The notes: generated by a model from the letters alone, not told the origin. Shown: positions 1 to 10,525, numbered from the stretch's first letter. The stretch: 64,000 bases of DNA from Pseudomonas sp. TH31 (GCF_016650815.1 NZ_JAEKEZ010000033.1:539883-603882), one strand, 5' to 3'. Numbers and translations are program-made.

Positions 1-435
1 CATGAATATCAGCGACAGGTTCATCAGCCAGCGCACCCAGTTCACTGGACCGTTGCCATCGGCGTGGATGATGATCATCCCCGAGATGAAGGGGATGATG
101 CTGAACAACATCAACCAGGCCATGGCGCGTTCGGTCGGCCGCCAGAGCAGCAGGTTGCGCGTCTTGCCGATGAAGGACTGCCAGAACACGCCGAGCCAGG
201 TCAGCCCCAGTACGGCTTCACTGATGGTGGTGCGAATCCCCAGCTCCAGCGTGGTGTACGGGATGCTGGTGGCCAGCAGCGCGAAGATCAGCAAACCCCA
301 CAGCGGTTTGCGCACCAGGGTGAGCGCCACGGCAAAACCAATCACCACGAAGATGACTTTGGCGGGCGGCAGCGCCCAAAGCAGTACGCCGAAGAGGAGG
401 CCCAACAGCAGAGCGATGATTTTTCCTGGCAGCAT
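1..435 (-). CDS. pslJ: PslJ-like O-antigen ligase/polymerase family membrane protein (partial)
   Basis: The N-terminal 145 residues of a very hydrophobic protein; the rest runs off the window. The ATG at 435 overlaps the pslI stop (TGATG), so it is translationally coupled. Several transmembrane segments are visible, starting with MLPGKIIALLLGLLFGVLLW and continuing with VIFVVIGFAVALTLV. In the psl operon of P. aeruginosa the gene after pslI is pslJ, a Wzy/WaaL-like inner-membrane protein thought to act in polymerisation of the repeat unit. The assignment rests mainly on synteny plus the multi-pass character; no catalytic motif lies in the visible part. Confidence 0.8.
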   Translation of the reverse strand, partial: MLPGKIIALLLGLLFGVLLWALPPAKVIFVVIGFAVALTLVRKPLWGLLIFALLATSIPYTTLELGIRTTISEAVLGLTWLGVFWQSFIGKTRNLLLWRPTERAMAWLMLFSIIPFISGMIIIHADGNGPVNWVRWLMNLSLIFM

Positions 436-1538
436 CAGCGATACAACGCTCTGAGTAGGGTGTCGAGCCGATAGCGATAGGCTGGCCCGTCAAACTTGCG
501 GGCCCAGTCGCGCAAGGCTTGCGTATCGACGGGTGTTTCGTCCTGCGCCTGATCAATCAGGGCCGCCTTGAGTTGCGCACGGTCATGGGCGCCGAAACGT
601 CGCGCCGAGGGTGGCGCCACTTCATCCAGTGCCGAGCCTCTGGCCACGGCCACCGGCGTGCCGACGCTCAGGGCCTCGATCACCGGCAAGCCAAAACCTT
701 CGGCATAGGAAGGCTGCCACAGGCATTTGGCATGCAAGTACAGCGCATGCAACTGGGCATCGCTCAGTCCATTGACCCAGTGCAATCCCGGTAGTGCGGC
801 CAGCTCAGAGGGCAAATCACTGGCGTGACCGACCAACACCAACGCCGGAACGCGTGGGTTTTCCAGTCGGCAGGCTTGCCAGTTTTCGACGAAAAACGCC
901 ATGTTCTTGCGCGGCTCACGGGTGCCCACCACCAGCCAGAAGCGTTCGGGCAGGTCTTCGGGCAGCGGGCCTGGCTCGTCCTGGTACTCGGGGACCAGAT
1001 TGTTCAGCACCCGAACCTTGGGTTTCGCCCATGGAAATAACCTGACGGCTTCATTGCAGGAGAAACGCGAAGGACACCAGACCTCATCGGCAATCCAGAT
1101 CGACCAGGCAATCGAGCACGCATCGATCACGCGGTAAGCCAAGGCCTTGACCTTTGATTGATGGAAGTTGTTTTGAGTCAGCTGGAACAGGTCATGTAAT
1201 ACCAGCACATAACGCGTCCCGGCCGGTTTGTGGCCGAGGGGCAAGCCCATGTTGGCGGTAGCGATGTACAAGTCGATGGTGTGTTCACGAAGGGCTGCAG
1301 GCAAAAATTTGCGCTCGAAGCGCAGTCGTACCTGGGGCCGTTGCAGGCCGTCGAGCGGGCTTGGCCACGGCGGGCAGACAGCCGTCAAACGTTGCGGGTG
1401 CTGCAGCGGTGCTTCGCTGAACAGCACCAGTTCCGTGTCACCACGCTCGAGCAGGGATTCTTCCAGCGCTTTGACTTGGCGGGCGATGCCCGATGAGGGC
1501 GCGACGGTGGCGGGGCGATAATCCAGGGCTACACGCAT
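435..1538 (-). CDS. pslI: PslI, GT4-type glycosyltransferase
   Basis: A 367-residue cytoplasmic glycosyltransferase, the same length as PslI of P. aeruginosa. The N-terminus MRVALDYRPATVAPSSGIAR and the C-terminal YAEGFGLPVIEALSVGTPV block (donor-nucleotide site with the E-x7-E pattern of GT4 enzymes) are diagnostic of a retaining GT-B fold. It probably adds one sugar (mannose, glucose or rhamnose) to the lipid-linked Psl repeat. The start overlaps the end of pslH by 10 bases and the stop overlaps the pslJ start, as expected within an operon. The exact sugar transferred cannot be read from sequence. Confidence 0.88.
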   Translation of the reverse strand: MRVALDYRPATVAPSSGIARQVKALEESLLERGDTELVLFSEAPLQHPQRLTAVCPPWPSPLDGLQRPQVRLRFERKFLPAALREHTIDLYIATANMGLPLGHKPAGTRYVLVLHDLFQLTQNNFHQSKVKALAYRVIDACSIAWSIWIADEVWCPSRFSCNEAVRLFPWAKPKVRVLNNLVPEYQDEPGPLPEDLPERFWLVVGTREPRKNMAFFVENWQACRLENPRVPALVLVGHASDLPSELAALPGLHWVNGLSDAQLHALYLHAKCLWQPSYAEGFGLPVIEALSVGTPVAVARGSALDEVAPPSARRFGAHDRAQLKAALIDQAQDETPVDTQALRDWARKFDGPAYRYRLDTLLRALYR

Positions 1539-2752
1539 GCTTGGCTGACCTCGGCAGAAGGCAATGTACGGTAAATCTGCTCCAGCTCATTGCCGGCCAC
1601 CGCCCAGTCGTGATGATCGCGGGCATAACGGCGCGCCTCGTCGGCCAGGCGTGCGGCGAGAGGCGGTTGGGTCAGCAAACGCACCACTGAATCGGCCAGG
1701 GCTTCAGCCGTTTCACCGGCCAGATAGTGTTCGTCGGGGTGGATCGACAACCCGGAAGCGCCTTGCCCCGTGCTCACCAGCGGCAGGCCGGCCGCCATGG
1801 CCTCCAGCACCTTGAGTTTGGAGCCGCCACCGTGGCGCAACGCGGCAAGAAACAAGGCGCAACGCCCTTGCAGTGCGGGCAGGTCAGGGACAAAACCCAG
1901 CCATTCGATACGGCTGTCGGGGAAGCGTTCGGCCCAGGCAGGGGGCAACGCATACCCGGCGACTGCCAGACGCGCCTCGGGACAGCTTTGCCAGACGCGA
2001 GGAAAGATCTCCTCCAGCATCCACTCGACAGCGTCGAGGTTCGGGGCGTATTCGTAGTTACCCACGAACAGCACCCGCTGGCTGTCGGAGGCCGCGATCA
2101 CACCCGCAAACGCGTGACTGTCGACCCCGTTGACCACCACATCGACGGGGGTGGACGTCAGTTGGCGCATGGCCTGCGCATCGGTTTCGGTCACGGCCAC
2201 GACCTGTCTGGCCGAGTCGAAGGCTTTACGTTCCCAGCGCCGACAGCGCCATTGATCAAAACGCACGAACGGCAAGGCCCAGCCGGGGAAACGATCATAG
2301 GTGGCGCCGCCCAGGCTGGATTCGAGGTTGTGTTCGGTGAGGACGAAGTCGCGTGAGGCATTCATCAGCGGTTCAAGGTACGGCTGCAAGCTGTAGCTGT
2401 GTTCGATTTGAATCACATCCCAGGGCTCGCGCAACAGTTCGTCGAAGCATTGGCGCAACGGGCGTGACAGGCCATTGACCGTGGTCAACAGCGGCCATGG
2501 GGCGAGCAACCCGGCGAGCAGGGTCATCGGGTGTTTGAGCGGGCGCCGGGGGATCACGATCAAGCGCTCGACCCAGGGTTCTATCGCCGCACGCGCGACG
2601 GCGTCAGCCCCGGTTTTGGATTGCACCAGCAGGGTTATCCGGTGGCCACGATCGCTGAGTGTCCGCAGCAGGTGATATTGCCGGGTCTTTCCGCCGCTGG
2701 TCATGGGCCAGGGCAGATAGGGCAGAATCCAGAGGATTTTCAAATACGGCAC
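1529..2752 (-). CDS. pslH: PslH, GT4-type glycosyltransferase
   Basis: 407 residues, GT-B fold. The N-terminal acceptor domain opens with LWILPYLPWPMTSGGKTRQY, a typical glycine-rich GT4 start. The C-terminal half has VLFVGNYEYAPNLDAV and GGSKLKVLEAMAAGLPLVST, the nucleotide-sugar binding segment. By position between pslG and pslI and by length it is PslH, one of the transferases that assemble the mannose-rich Psl repeat on undecaprenyl diphosphate at the inner face of the membrane. It lies 16 bases downstream of the pslG stop. No frame damage is seen. Confidence 0.88.
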   Translation of the reverse strand: MPYLKILWILPYLPWPMTSGGKTRQYHLLRTLSDRGHRITLLVQSKTGADAVARAAIEPWVERLIVIPRRPLKHPMTLLAGLLAPWPLLTTVNGLSRPLRQCFDELLREPWDVIQIEHSYSLQPYLEPLMNASRDFVLTEHNLESSLGGATYDRFPGWALPFVRFDQWRCRRWERKAFDSARQVVAVTETDAQAMRQLTSTPVDVVVNGVDSHAFAGVIAASDSQRVLFVGNYEYAPNLDAVEWMLEEIFPRVWQSCPEARLAVAGYALPPAWAERFPDSRIEWLGFVPDLPALQGRCALFLAALRHGGGSKLKVLEAMAAGLPLVSTGQGASGLSIHPDEHYLAGETAEALADSVVRLLTQPPLAARLADEARRYARDHHDWAVAGNELEQIYRTLPSAEVSQACV

Positions 2753-2768
2753 TCCATTTCAGCGTTGT

Positions 2769-4096
2769 CTACCACACCAGAATCTGCAGGGTGGGTTTCA
2801 CTGCGGGCGCAATTCCATCCGCCAGGTCGAGGCTTTGCCGCGTCCCGGACAGCGGATCGTAAAGGGTGGCCTGGTGAATCTCCGGCAGCTTCAACGTACC
2901 CGCTTCGGCGCTCCAGAACATCAACAGGTGTTTGCCGTCGTTGCGGGTCCAGGCCACGCTGTAGAACGTATCCGGCATGCCTTCAAGCAGCGGCGTCTGG
3001 CCGGGTTTGAGGCTTGGCCCGGTGATCTCGAGAAACCGTGACAATGCCTGATACACCGGTTTCGGTTCGCCATTGAGATCCAGCAGACCGTAATGCTGGT
3101 CGCGGGCCGAGGCTCGATCATCAAGGTCGGACAGCGCGAAGAGAAATATCCGTTGGTAGTCCTGGGTGCTCATCAGTGCCAGGCGACGCAAGGTGTAATC
3201 CGCCTGACCATCAACGCCGATCAGCGCCTGCATCTCCCGGGGCCGGCGTAACTCGACCAGCCCCATTCGGTGGCCCAGACATTTTTCAACCCGGCGTTGT
3301 GCAACATGTCGTTGAGTTGCTTGCCGCGCAACAGCACCTCGTTTTTGCCCGGCTCGTCGGTTTCCGGGGTCACGGAATAGGGGTGATAGGCGGCGACCAT
3401 GCCAAGGCTCTGCACCCCGAGCTTGCCCAGCGCCTGGAACATCAAGGCTTTGCCGAGCGTCGGCATCTGACTGTAATAGGCCATACCGCCCATCACCTGG
3501 GTTTTACCGGGTGCGGCCTGGTCCAGCGCCTGATGGGTGGCCAGCAGCAGTTGCCCATAGGCGGCGGGATCGACCTGCGGGCGCCAGTTGTTCGGCAGGT
3601 TTTGTTCGTTCCAGACCTGCCACGCATCGATATTGGGGTAGCGTTGGGCGAGCATGGCCATGCGCGTGGCGTACACCTTGGGATCTTTCGGTGGATATTG
3701 ATCCTGAAACGGCGCTCCGGCAGGTGCCCTGGTAATGAAGGGCGCCGAGCCGACCATATAGAACAGCGACTTGAGCCCGGAGGTAGTCAGGGTCTTGTCC
3801 AGTTCGTCGAGGGTCGATAGCTGGTAGTCGTTTTCCTGCGGTTCCAGCCGATCCCAATGCAGGTCCACCCGGACCCATTGCAGCCCCAGTTTCTGGTAGG
3901 CGCTGATCTGCTTGCGGTACTGCGCCGGGGTGAACCACAAGAAGTGTGCGTTCACCCCCAGGTAGTCTTTCCATACAAGGGGGCGGTCGGGCGCGAGGTT
4001 GATCGGCGCGGCAATGGTTTGCGCGCAGAACAACGCCGTGACGCTGAACATCAGCGCCGCAATAAAAGGCAGCAAAGGGCGGCGGCTAGCGGTCAT
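2769..4096 (-). pseudogene. pslG: PslG, periplasmic GH39-type glycosidase, single-base frameshift
   Basis: The first frame (4096 down to about 3240) has a signal peptide (MTASRRPLLPFIAALMFSV), the acid/base motif WQVWNEQNLPNNW and the nucleophile motif WATEWGWSSY of the GH39-like PslG family, then runs out of frame. The C-terminal part continues in the next frame (PREMQALIG onward to 2769). Adding one base to the GGGG run at 3239-3242 (plus strand) joins the halves into 442 residues, the length of PslG in P. aeruginosa. PslG hydrolyses Psl in the periplasm and assists matrix turnover. As written the product would stop just after the nucleophile. A real mutation or a homopolymer read error are both possible. 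The start overlaps the end of pslF by four bases. Confidence 0.88.
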
Positions 4097-5273
4097 TGGG
4101 TTCGTTCCTCACAGGCAGCCGTGAACAGATCGGAAAAACGCCGGGCCGTTGCCGACCATTCGCGCTGTTGCCCCGTTTCGCCGGCCCGGACTGCCCATTG
4201 GAGAGCCAGGCCAGGGTCGAGCACCAGTCGTGTCAGGCAGTTGCTCAGCGACTCGACATCACCTTGCTGATAGGTGATGCCGTTGCCACCCGCGACTTCC
4301 TCGGCAAAGGCGCGAGCGTCGGAGGTGATCACACCGCGACCGCAGGCGTTGGCCCAGGACAATGCGCCACTGGTGCCACGCATCTGCCCCAGCCAGCCGA
4401 GCTTTTTCGATTCGCGGTAGGGCAGCACCATCACATGGTGCGCCTGAATGGCCTGGGCGATCTCGCTGGACGGCAAGTCCAGTTGCCAGTCGACGATGTC
4501 GTCGAGTTGCAAATCGCTGATGCGTTGACGCAGGCCATCGAGGTAGTTGCCCGCCGGGTCGAACGTCATCTCCGGCGCGGTACCGCCGGCCAGCGTCAGC
4601 CGGACATGACCTCGACATTGCGGGTGCGCGGCGAGTGTCCGGGCGAGGGCTTCGAGCAGGTCTTCGATGCCTTTGCCCCGGTAGATGAAGCCGAAATACA
4701 GCAGGCGCAGCGGTTCGAGCGCAGGCAGTTCGACCGGCATGATCGGCAGGTTGCCGTGGGCGATCACGGCCACTTGCCCGGCGCGCAATCCCATGCGCCG
4801 CCGCAGGCAATCGCCGCCCAGCCGGGTCAGGGTAATGAGCCGACTCATGCGCCTGGCCAGACGCCGCCCTCATGCAGGGTCAGCGGGTCGGCCAGCAGTG
4901 CAGCGGCCTGCGGCATCGGGTGGGGCAGCCGTTCGAGCAGGGTCAATGGCCAGAACAGGCGGGCCCGCCGCCAGATCAGGCGCTCGGGATCATGCACGGT
5001 GGCGGTGAGCGGAATCTGCGGCTGTGCGCTGCTCAAGTATTCAAGTGACTGAAACTCGCCGAATCGGCCGCCACCGAGCTCAGCGTGCACCAGATCCACA
5101 GTACTCCAGTCCACCGCCTTGAGGCGTGACAGTTGCTGCGTCAGGTCATGACAGCCGGCCAATGGCGTCAGCACCTCGATGCCCAAGCCACGCAGTGCCG
5201 TGCAGAAGTGCGCGGCATAGTCTGCTATGCCGGTTTGTTCAGGTGGCAGCGGCGCCAACAGCACGATACGCAT
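4093..5273 (-). pseudogene. pslF: PslF, GT4-type glycosyltransferase, single-base frameshift
   Basis: The N-terminal part (MRIVLLAPLPPEQTGIADYA, 5273 to about 4868) and the C-terminal part (GRRLARRMSRLITLTRLG onward, ending at 4093) lie in different frames. Restoring one base in the CCC run at 4867-4869 gives 393 residues, close to the 395 of PslF in P. aeruginosa. The C-terminal domain has LLYFGFIYRGKGIEDLLEAL and MRGTSGALSWANACGRGV, the GT4 donor-binding region. It is a Psl repeat-unit glycosyltransferase. The start ATG sits at the pslE stop, so it is coupled. The frameshift separates the acceptor- and donor-binding halves and, if real, would abolish activity. Confidence 0.86.
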
Positions 5274-7255
5274 CAGGCTGCTCCACGCCGGCTGTTGAGG
5301 CGCGCCAGCACCGAGGCGGGCACTTCGAAACGGCGACGATTGAGGATCAGACCATCGACTCGGCCGAACGCGGTGGTGAGCAGCGACATGGCGTTTTCGA
5401 TCATCGGCACCGTGCTGGTACGTGCTTCAATCACCAACCCGATCAGGTCCGCGCGGCGCAGGAGCAGGAAAGCATCCTGACTTGTCGACAACGCCGAAGC
5501 GTCCAGCAACAAGACTTCGCCGGGTTGTGCGGGGTCGGCAGCGTTGACCTTGACCCGGTGGCCGCGCTCTTCAAGCAAGCGGCGCAATTGCTCGATGATG
5601 AAACTCACCCCTTCACCATGGCGCGCCGACGTGAGGCCCAGGGCCAGGCCTTCGCGCTCGATGCGATCCATTGGCAACAGGCTATAGAGGCGATAAATAC
5701 TGGCGGTCATGGCGGCCGGCGTTGCATCGTCGCGGTCGGGCACGCTGCCCCACAGCGGCGCGTGAAACAGTTCTTGCAGACGGGCACCATCGTGGATGCG
5801 TTGATCCAGAAGGTAGCAAACGTAGATCGCCAACAAACCCACCGCCAGCCCGGCCGGAACTGCAAACAACAGTATCAGCATGCTTTTGGGGAAGACCCGT
5901 GCCGGGTTAAGGGTTGCGTGTTCAATGAGGGCGATATTGCTGATCTGGCTGGTGTCGAGTTCGTGGTCGATACGCGCCTGCTCAAGGTTTTCCGAATAGA
6001 GTGCATAGCTCTTTTCAGCGGTGTGCAGTTGTTGGGTCAGACGATTGAGCTCGGGCTCATCGGTCATCACCCGATCACGTTCGGTACGCAGCGCATCGAG
6101 GTTTTTGTCGTAGTCGGCGATTTGCCCGATCAGTTTCTGTTGCTGCAACTGTGCATCGATCACCTGTTGCTGGACATTGGTCACCAGGCCGTTAGGCGAG
6201 GTGTTCTTGGAGCGTTCCAGGCGGGTTTCTTCCTGGGCGCTCATGATTTGCAGCGCCTGGATGTTCTCCTCGATCTGTTTCACCGCCGGCGCTCCCGGCA
6301 GGTAAGTGCGCAACAGCCGCGCTCGCTCCACTTGAAGGGTATTGATCTGGCGCTTGAGGTCGAGCTGCGTCGGGTTGAGGCTGGTTTCGCGAGTGGTCAC
6401 CACTTCTGCCGGCTGGTCCTTGATTTGCTGACGGGCGTTGATCAAAAAACTACTGAGGCCGGACAGCTGATTTTGCGCATTGACCCGAGCATCGGTGAGA
6501 CGATCGATCTGGCTAGTGAGGTTTTTCAGGCGCGCATCGACGCTGATCGAGTCGATCTGCTTCAGACGACCCTGCAGCTGCTCCTTGAGGCCCAGAATCT
6601 GTGCGGCCACCTTGTCGCCTTCGCCTTGATAAAAGGCATACAGGCTTTTACGACCCAGCACTCGGGCACGTTCCTCAAGATAGGCATCGACCCAGATCTG
6701 CACGACCTGCTGCGCTACTTGCGGATCATCCCAGGTGAAGCTGACTTCGATGACCGACGAGCCGGGTTCATGGCTCGCCGAGAAGTTCTTCTCCAGACGG
6801 GTCGCCAGGCGGTCGAGAGGGCTTTGTTCTTCGGCAAGTCCCACGAACTGCAATACGCTGCGCACGCTGTCGATCACGCCACCGACGGCTTTCTTGACGT
6901 AGAACTTGAGGTTTTTCCAGAAACCTTCAGGTTTTTCGCCCGCCGTCATCGCCAGGTAACGCTCGGCAACCATGTGCACGATGGGCCGACCGGTGAGCAT
7001 TTTCTCCTCATCGACAATCGGATCATGCTGGGTACTCGGCGCGATGAGGGTCTGGCGGTTGCCGGCCTCGATCGGCACCGTGGTGCTTTCGCGCCCCGGC
7101 TTGACCAGCAGCCGCGCATTGGACTCGTAGCTGGCCGGGAGCAAAAAAGCGCCCAGCACGGCGACGACTATGGTGGTGATGACCGCCAGCCTGAACTCAC
7201 GACGAAAAATGAAGAACAGTCGTAGCAGGTCGCGTAGAGAGCGTATTTCGATCAC
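5273..7255 (-). CDS. pslE: PslE, Wzz-type polysaccharide co-polymerase
   Basis: 660 residues, nearly the 662 of PslE. A first membrane segment (LAVITTIVVAVLGAFLLPAS) follows a basic N-terminus. A long periplasmic region rich in coiled coil follows (about residues 170-450), then a second membrane segment (MLILLFAVPAGLAVGLLAIY). The cytoplasmic C-terminus resembles a degenerate BY-kinase domain but has no clear Walker A. Such PCP proteins set chain length and link the synthase to the OPX channel (PslD, next gene upstream in transcription). The gap to pslD is 67 bases. Confidence 0.9.
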   Translation of the reverse strand: MIEIRSLRDLLRLFFIFRREFRLAVITTIVVAVLGAFLLPASYESNARLLVKPGRESTTVPIEAGNRQTLIAPSTQHDPIVDEEKMLTGRPIVHMVAERYLAMTAGEKPEGFWKNLKFYVKKAVGGVIDSVRSVLQFVGLAEEQSPLDRLATRLEKNFSASHEPGSSVIEVSFTWDDPQVAQQVVQIWVDAYLEERARVLGRKSLYAFYQGEGDKVAAQILGLKEQLQGRLKQIDSISVDARLKNLTSQIDRLTDARVNAQNQLSGLSSFLINARQQIKDQPAEVVTTRETSLNPTQLDLKRQINTLQVERARLLRTYLPGAPAVKQIEENIQALQIMSAQEETRLERSKNTSPNGLVTNVQQQVIDAQLQQQKLIGQIADYDKNLDALRTERDRVMTDEPELNRLTQQLHTAEKSYALYSENLEQARIDHELDTSQISNIALIEHATLNPARVFPKSMLILLFAVPAGLAVGLLAIYVCYLLDQRIHDGARLQELFHAPLWGSVPDRDDATPAAMTASIYRLYSLLPMDRIEREGLALGLTSARHGEGVSFIIEQLRRLLEERGHRVKVNAADPAQPGEVLLLDASALSTSQDAFLLLRRADLIGLVIEARTSTVPMIENAMSLLTTAFGRVDGLILNRRRFEVPASVLARLNSRRGAA

Positions 7256-7322
7256 AGGATCACTCCGTTGAAGGTGCGGGAAACATTGGCTGATAAAGGC
7301 AAGTCAAGTGAGTCGATCCTGT

Positions 7323-8147
7323 TTACGGGGTAACGTTATTGAGGGTCTGGATGTTAGTTGTACTGTTGCCGCTGTTTTTCACGCTTTGACTGTTCAAGTC
7401 ATAGTTGAAACCCACGCCGATCCCTTTGTTGATCGGGAACAGGCGGGTGAAGTACATGTCCACCGCTTCGACTGTGCTGCCGATCCGCGACTGAGGTACG
7501 TAGATCAGGTCGCCGCGCTGCAAGGTGACCATCGGGTGATTGGGGTCGCTGAGCATGCTGCTCAGGTCAACGAAGTACATGTTGTACTTGCCGTTGGCGC
7601 CGGTACGCAGCAAGGCGATGTTGGAGCTGTCCGCCGAAGGCAATACGCCGCCGGAACTGAGCAGGGCCTGTTCGATGGACACCGTCCCCGCCAGGTTGAA
7701 GAACGCTGGATTTGGGACGGCGCCGCCAATGAACACCCGGTTGCTGGGAGCAATGGCGATATTCACGGTCACCGCAGGCTCACGGAACACATTTTTGTAG
7801 CGTTCGGTTATCTCTTTGCCCAAGTCTTCGGGCGTGCGCTGCGCGGCTTTGATCCGGCCGATGTTGGGCATCGAAATGAACCCGTCGGGCCGCACCACGA
7901 ACAAGGTCATTTCGTCGTTCTTGGCCGGTTCCTGGGCATCGCGCACGATGCGCAGAGTGTCGGCATCCTGGATCAGCACCTGGGCTGGGGGCAGGTCGGC
8001 AAGCGTCAGGGCCGCCTGATGCCGGGCCTTGACCGTGTCGCTGTCGGGAAGCGCAACATGCGCGGGCGTGGAGCAGCCGGCCAGCCACAGGGAGGCGGTC
8101 AGGATGCTCGACAGACACAGCGTTGAACGTCGATTGGTGGTCGTCAT
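7323..8147 (-). CDS. pslD: PslD, outer-membrane polysaccharide export lipoprotein (OPX)
   Basis: Starting at the ATG at 8147 (seven bases after pslC) gives 274 residues. The N-terminus is a lipoprotein signal ending in ASLWLAGC (lipobox LAGC). It is followed by a polysaccharide export domain (MTLFVVRPDGFISMPNIGRI) and a SLBB-like repeat (VFIGGAVPNPAFFNLAGTVS). OPX proteins of the Wza family let capsule-type polysaccharide cross the outer membrane; PslD is essential for Psl export. An in-frame ATG further upstream, at 8228, would place the signal sequence internally and overlap pslC, so it is not favoured. Confidence 0.9.
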   Translation of the reverse strand: MTTTNRRSTLCLSSILTASLWLAGCSTPAHVALPDSDTVKARHQAALTLADLPPAQVLIQDADTLRIVRDAQEPAKNDEMTLFVVRPDGFISMPNIGRIKAAQRTPEDLGKEITERYKNVFREPAVTVNIAIAPSNRVFIGGAVPNPAFFNLAGTVSIEQALLSSGGVLPSADSSNIALLRTGANGKYNMYFVDLSSMLSDPNHPMVTLQRGDLIYVPQSRIGSTVEAVDMYFTRLFPINKGIGVGFNYDLNSQSVKNSGNSTTNIQTLNNVTP

Positions 8148-8154
8148 TGACTGC

Positions 8155-9069
8155 TCAAATCCAGTAGTTGGAAAACATGCCCAGACGACGCTTGAGCGTC
8201 GTCGGCAGATGATGTTCGTAGTGGCCAAGGCGATAGCCCAGCAACTTCAATGCACTGCGCAGCAGCACTTCCGGTACCCGGTGCAACGCGCCGGACTCTC
8301 GCAGCGCTTGCAGTTCCGCCATCACATAACGCTTGCCTTCGCCACCGGCAGCGCCGAACGCTTCACCGATCCAGCGTTCACGGCCGTAGAACACGCCGAT
8401 ATCGAAATAGCGCCGAAATTCCTGCATCAAGCTGTAGTGGTGCGAGTGCTCCACACAGGCGCTCGCGGCGTAACGCACCAGGTAACCACCCAGCAGCATG
8501 CGCGCGGCGACATAGGCGTCTTCGCTGCCGATCACGTCAACCGGGAAACCGCCGATGGCATCCAGTGCGCTGCGGCGATAGATCGAAAAGGAGTCCGAAC
8601 TGAAACAGGTCTTGATCCCGAGTTCCGGGGCATCGGCCAGGCTTTTGGTACGGCTCTGACTGGTGTAGTTGAACCGTCGCGATTGTGCTTCGAGTATCCC
8701 GGCGCCGGGGTGAGGTAACTGGCGTCCATAAGCAACGCCGATGCGCGGGTCCTGTTGCAACTCGTCCAGCAGATTGGCAAAGGTTTGCGCGGTGGCCGGA
8801 ATCGCGTCCTGAGTCAGCAGAATCATTGCGTCGGCATCGACTTGCTGGCTGGCCCAGCGACGGGTTCCACCGTGATTGAAGTCATTGGCGGCAATCACCT
8901 GGACCTGCGCTCCGAAAGCCCGGAAACGGCTGACGGTGTCATCTGTGGAACTGCTGTCGACCACCAGCACCGTGTCCGGTTGCCGGGTCTGGGCTTTGAG
9001 CGCCGGCAGCAACCGGTCCAGGTGCGACTGCGCATTGCGGGTCGGAATGATGAGGGCGAGGCGGGTCAA
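8155..9069 (-). CDS. pslC: PslC, GT2-type glycosyltransferase
   Basis: 304 residues. The start appears to be a TTG at 9069 that overlaps the pslB stop (TTGA), giving LALIIPTRNAQSHLDRLLPA, the usual beginning of a GT-A family 2 enzyme. VVDSSSTDDTVSRF and MILLTQDAIPA are the nucleotide-sugar binding part and the acidic motif region. The product probably adds a sugar to the Psl precursor. Length and position match pslC of P. aeruginosa. A TTG start coupled to upstream translation is unusual but no better ATG exists near the N-terminal beta strand. Confidence 0.87.
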   Translation of the reverse strand: MTRLALIIPTRNAQSHLDRLLPALKAQTRQPDTVLVVDSSSTDDTVSRFRAFGAQVQVIAANDFNHGGTRRWASQQVDADAMILLTQDAIPATAQTFANLLDELQQDPRIGVAYGRQLPHPGAGILEAQSRRFNYTSQSRTKSLADAPELGIKTCFSSDSFSIYRRSALDAIGGFPVDVIGSEDAYVAARMLLGGYLVRYAASACVEHSHHYSLMQEFRRYFDIGVFYGRERWIGEAFGAAGGEGKRYVMAELQALRESGALHRVPEVLLRSALKLLGYRLGHYEHHLPTTLKRRLGMFSNYWI

Positions 9070-10525
9070 GGTTTCACCTGTGCCGGGGCGCGACCGTAGA
9101 TGTCGTCAAAACGCACGATGTCGTCTTCACCCAGATATTCACCGCTTTGCACCTCGATCATCACCAGGTCGATGATCCCGGGTTACTCAGGCGATGACGA
9201 TGCCCGGACGGGATGTACGTGGACTCGTTGCTGCGCAACAGAATCTCCTGATCACCGTTGGTAATCATTGCCGCGCCACTGACGACGATCCAGTGTTCGC
9301 TGCGGTGATGGTGCATTTGCAGCGACAACGACTCCCCGGGCTTGACCACGATGCGTTTGATTTTGTAACGCGAACTTTCCTCAAGCACGGTGTACATGCC
9401 CCATGGCCGGGTGACCGTGCGGTGCAGGCTGAATGCACTGTGATTCTGACGCTTGAGTTCCTGGACGATATGGCGAACATCCTGGGTACGAGAAGCGTCG
9501 GCCACCAGAATGGCGTCCGGGGTATCGACGATGATCAGGTTGCGGATACCCACGGCACCCAGGACACGTTTGGGGGAGTCGATGTAGCAATCGTGAACGT
9601 CATGCAGGACAGCTTCGCCATTGACCTGATTGCCGGATTCGTCGCTGGGGGTGAGTTGACGCAGGGCATCCCAGGAACCGATGTCGCTCCAGCCGATGTC
9701 GCACGGAATCACCGCCACCCGTTCGGACTTCTCCATCAGTGCCACATCGATCGAGACATCCGGTGCCAGGGCGAAGCTGTCTGCCGCAAGCTCACGCTGG
9801 CGGCAACGCTTGTTGTCCAGTGTCACGCCGTCATCAAGACTGGCTTTGGCCGCCGCCAGGACTTCAGGGGCATGCAGTGCCAGCTCTTGCAGCAGGGTGT
9901 CGGCGCGAAAGCAGAACATGCCGGCATTCCACAAGTGGTTGCCGCCATCGACATACGCTTGCGCGGTGTCCAGGTCAGGCTTTTCGACGAAACGTGCAAC
10001 GCGAAAGCCCTGCGCCAGCGCCGAGCCCTGTTCTATATAGCCGAAGCCGGTTTCAGGCTTGTTCGGCTGAATGCCGAAGGTGACCAGGTAGCCTTCATCG
10101 GCGAGTGCTCGCGCCTGACTGACGGCAATCAGGAACGCGGCTTCATCGAGGATCAGGTGGTCGGCCGGCATCACCAGCATGTGTGACGCTTCGCCCAGAT
10201 GTTCTTGAACATGCAGCGCCGCGACCGCAATGGCGGCGGCCGTATTGCGCCCGAACGGCTCAAGGAGCAGGTCAAGGCTCAGGTGTGCAGTGTTGACGCT
10301 ACGGTAATCGTCCAGTGTCCGAAACAGCAGCTCACGGTTGGTGACCGTCAGCACGCAGGTGACATCGGGTAAATGACCGGCGCGAAGAAACGTCTTTTGC
10401 AGCAGGCTTTGGCCATCGCGCATACGCATGAAGGGCTTTGGCATGTTCTGCCGGGAAACGGGCCAAAGCCGCGAGCCTGAGCCACCAGAAATAATGCAGG
10501 GGATCAATCCAGCAAGTGTGCTCAT
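9066..10525 (-). pseudogene. pslB: PslB, mannose-1-phosphate guanylyltransferase / mannose-6-phosphate isomerase, frameshift near the C-terminus
   Basis: The start at 10525 overlaps the pslA stop (TGATG). The pyrophosphorylase signature IISGGSGSRLWPVSR, the RFVEKPDLDTA block and a C-terminal cupin (QMHHHRSEHWIVV) identify the bifunctional type II enzyme that makes GDP-mannose for Psl. The frame breaks at the CCCGGG at 9177-9182: the read frame ends LSNPGSSTW, while the neighbouring frame continues IIDLVMIEVQSGEYLGEDD to a stop at 9066. One added base gives 486 residues, close to the 488 of PslB. Only the last ~39 residues are affected, so partial activity is conceivable even if the shift is real. 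Confidence 0.87.

Noticed and set aside
2..474. Plus-strand open frames at the left edge
   Set aside because: The minus strand encodes a coupled, multi-pass PslJ-like protein here; the plus frames are its shadow.
5126..7225. Very long plus-strand open frame (699 codons)
   Set aside because: It lies antisense to pslE, has no family features and arises from the codon bias of the real gene.
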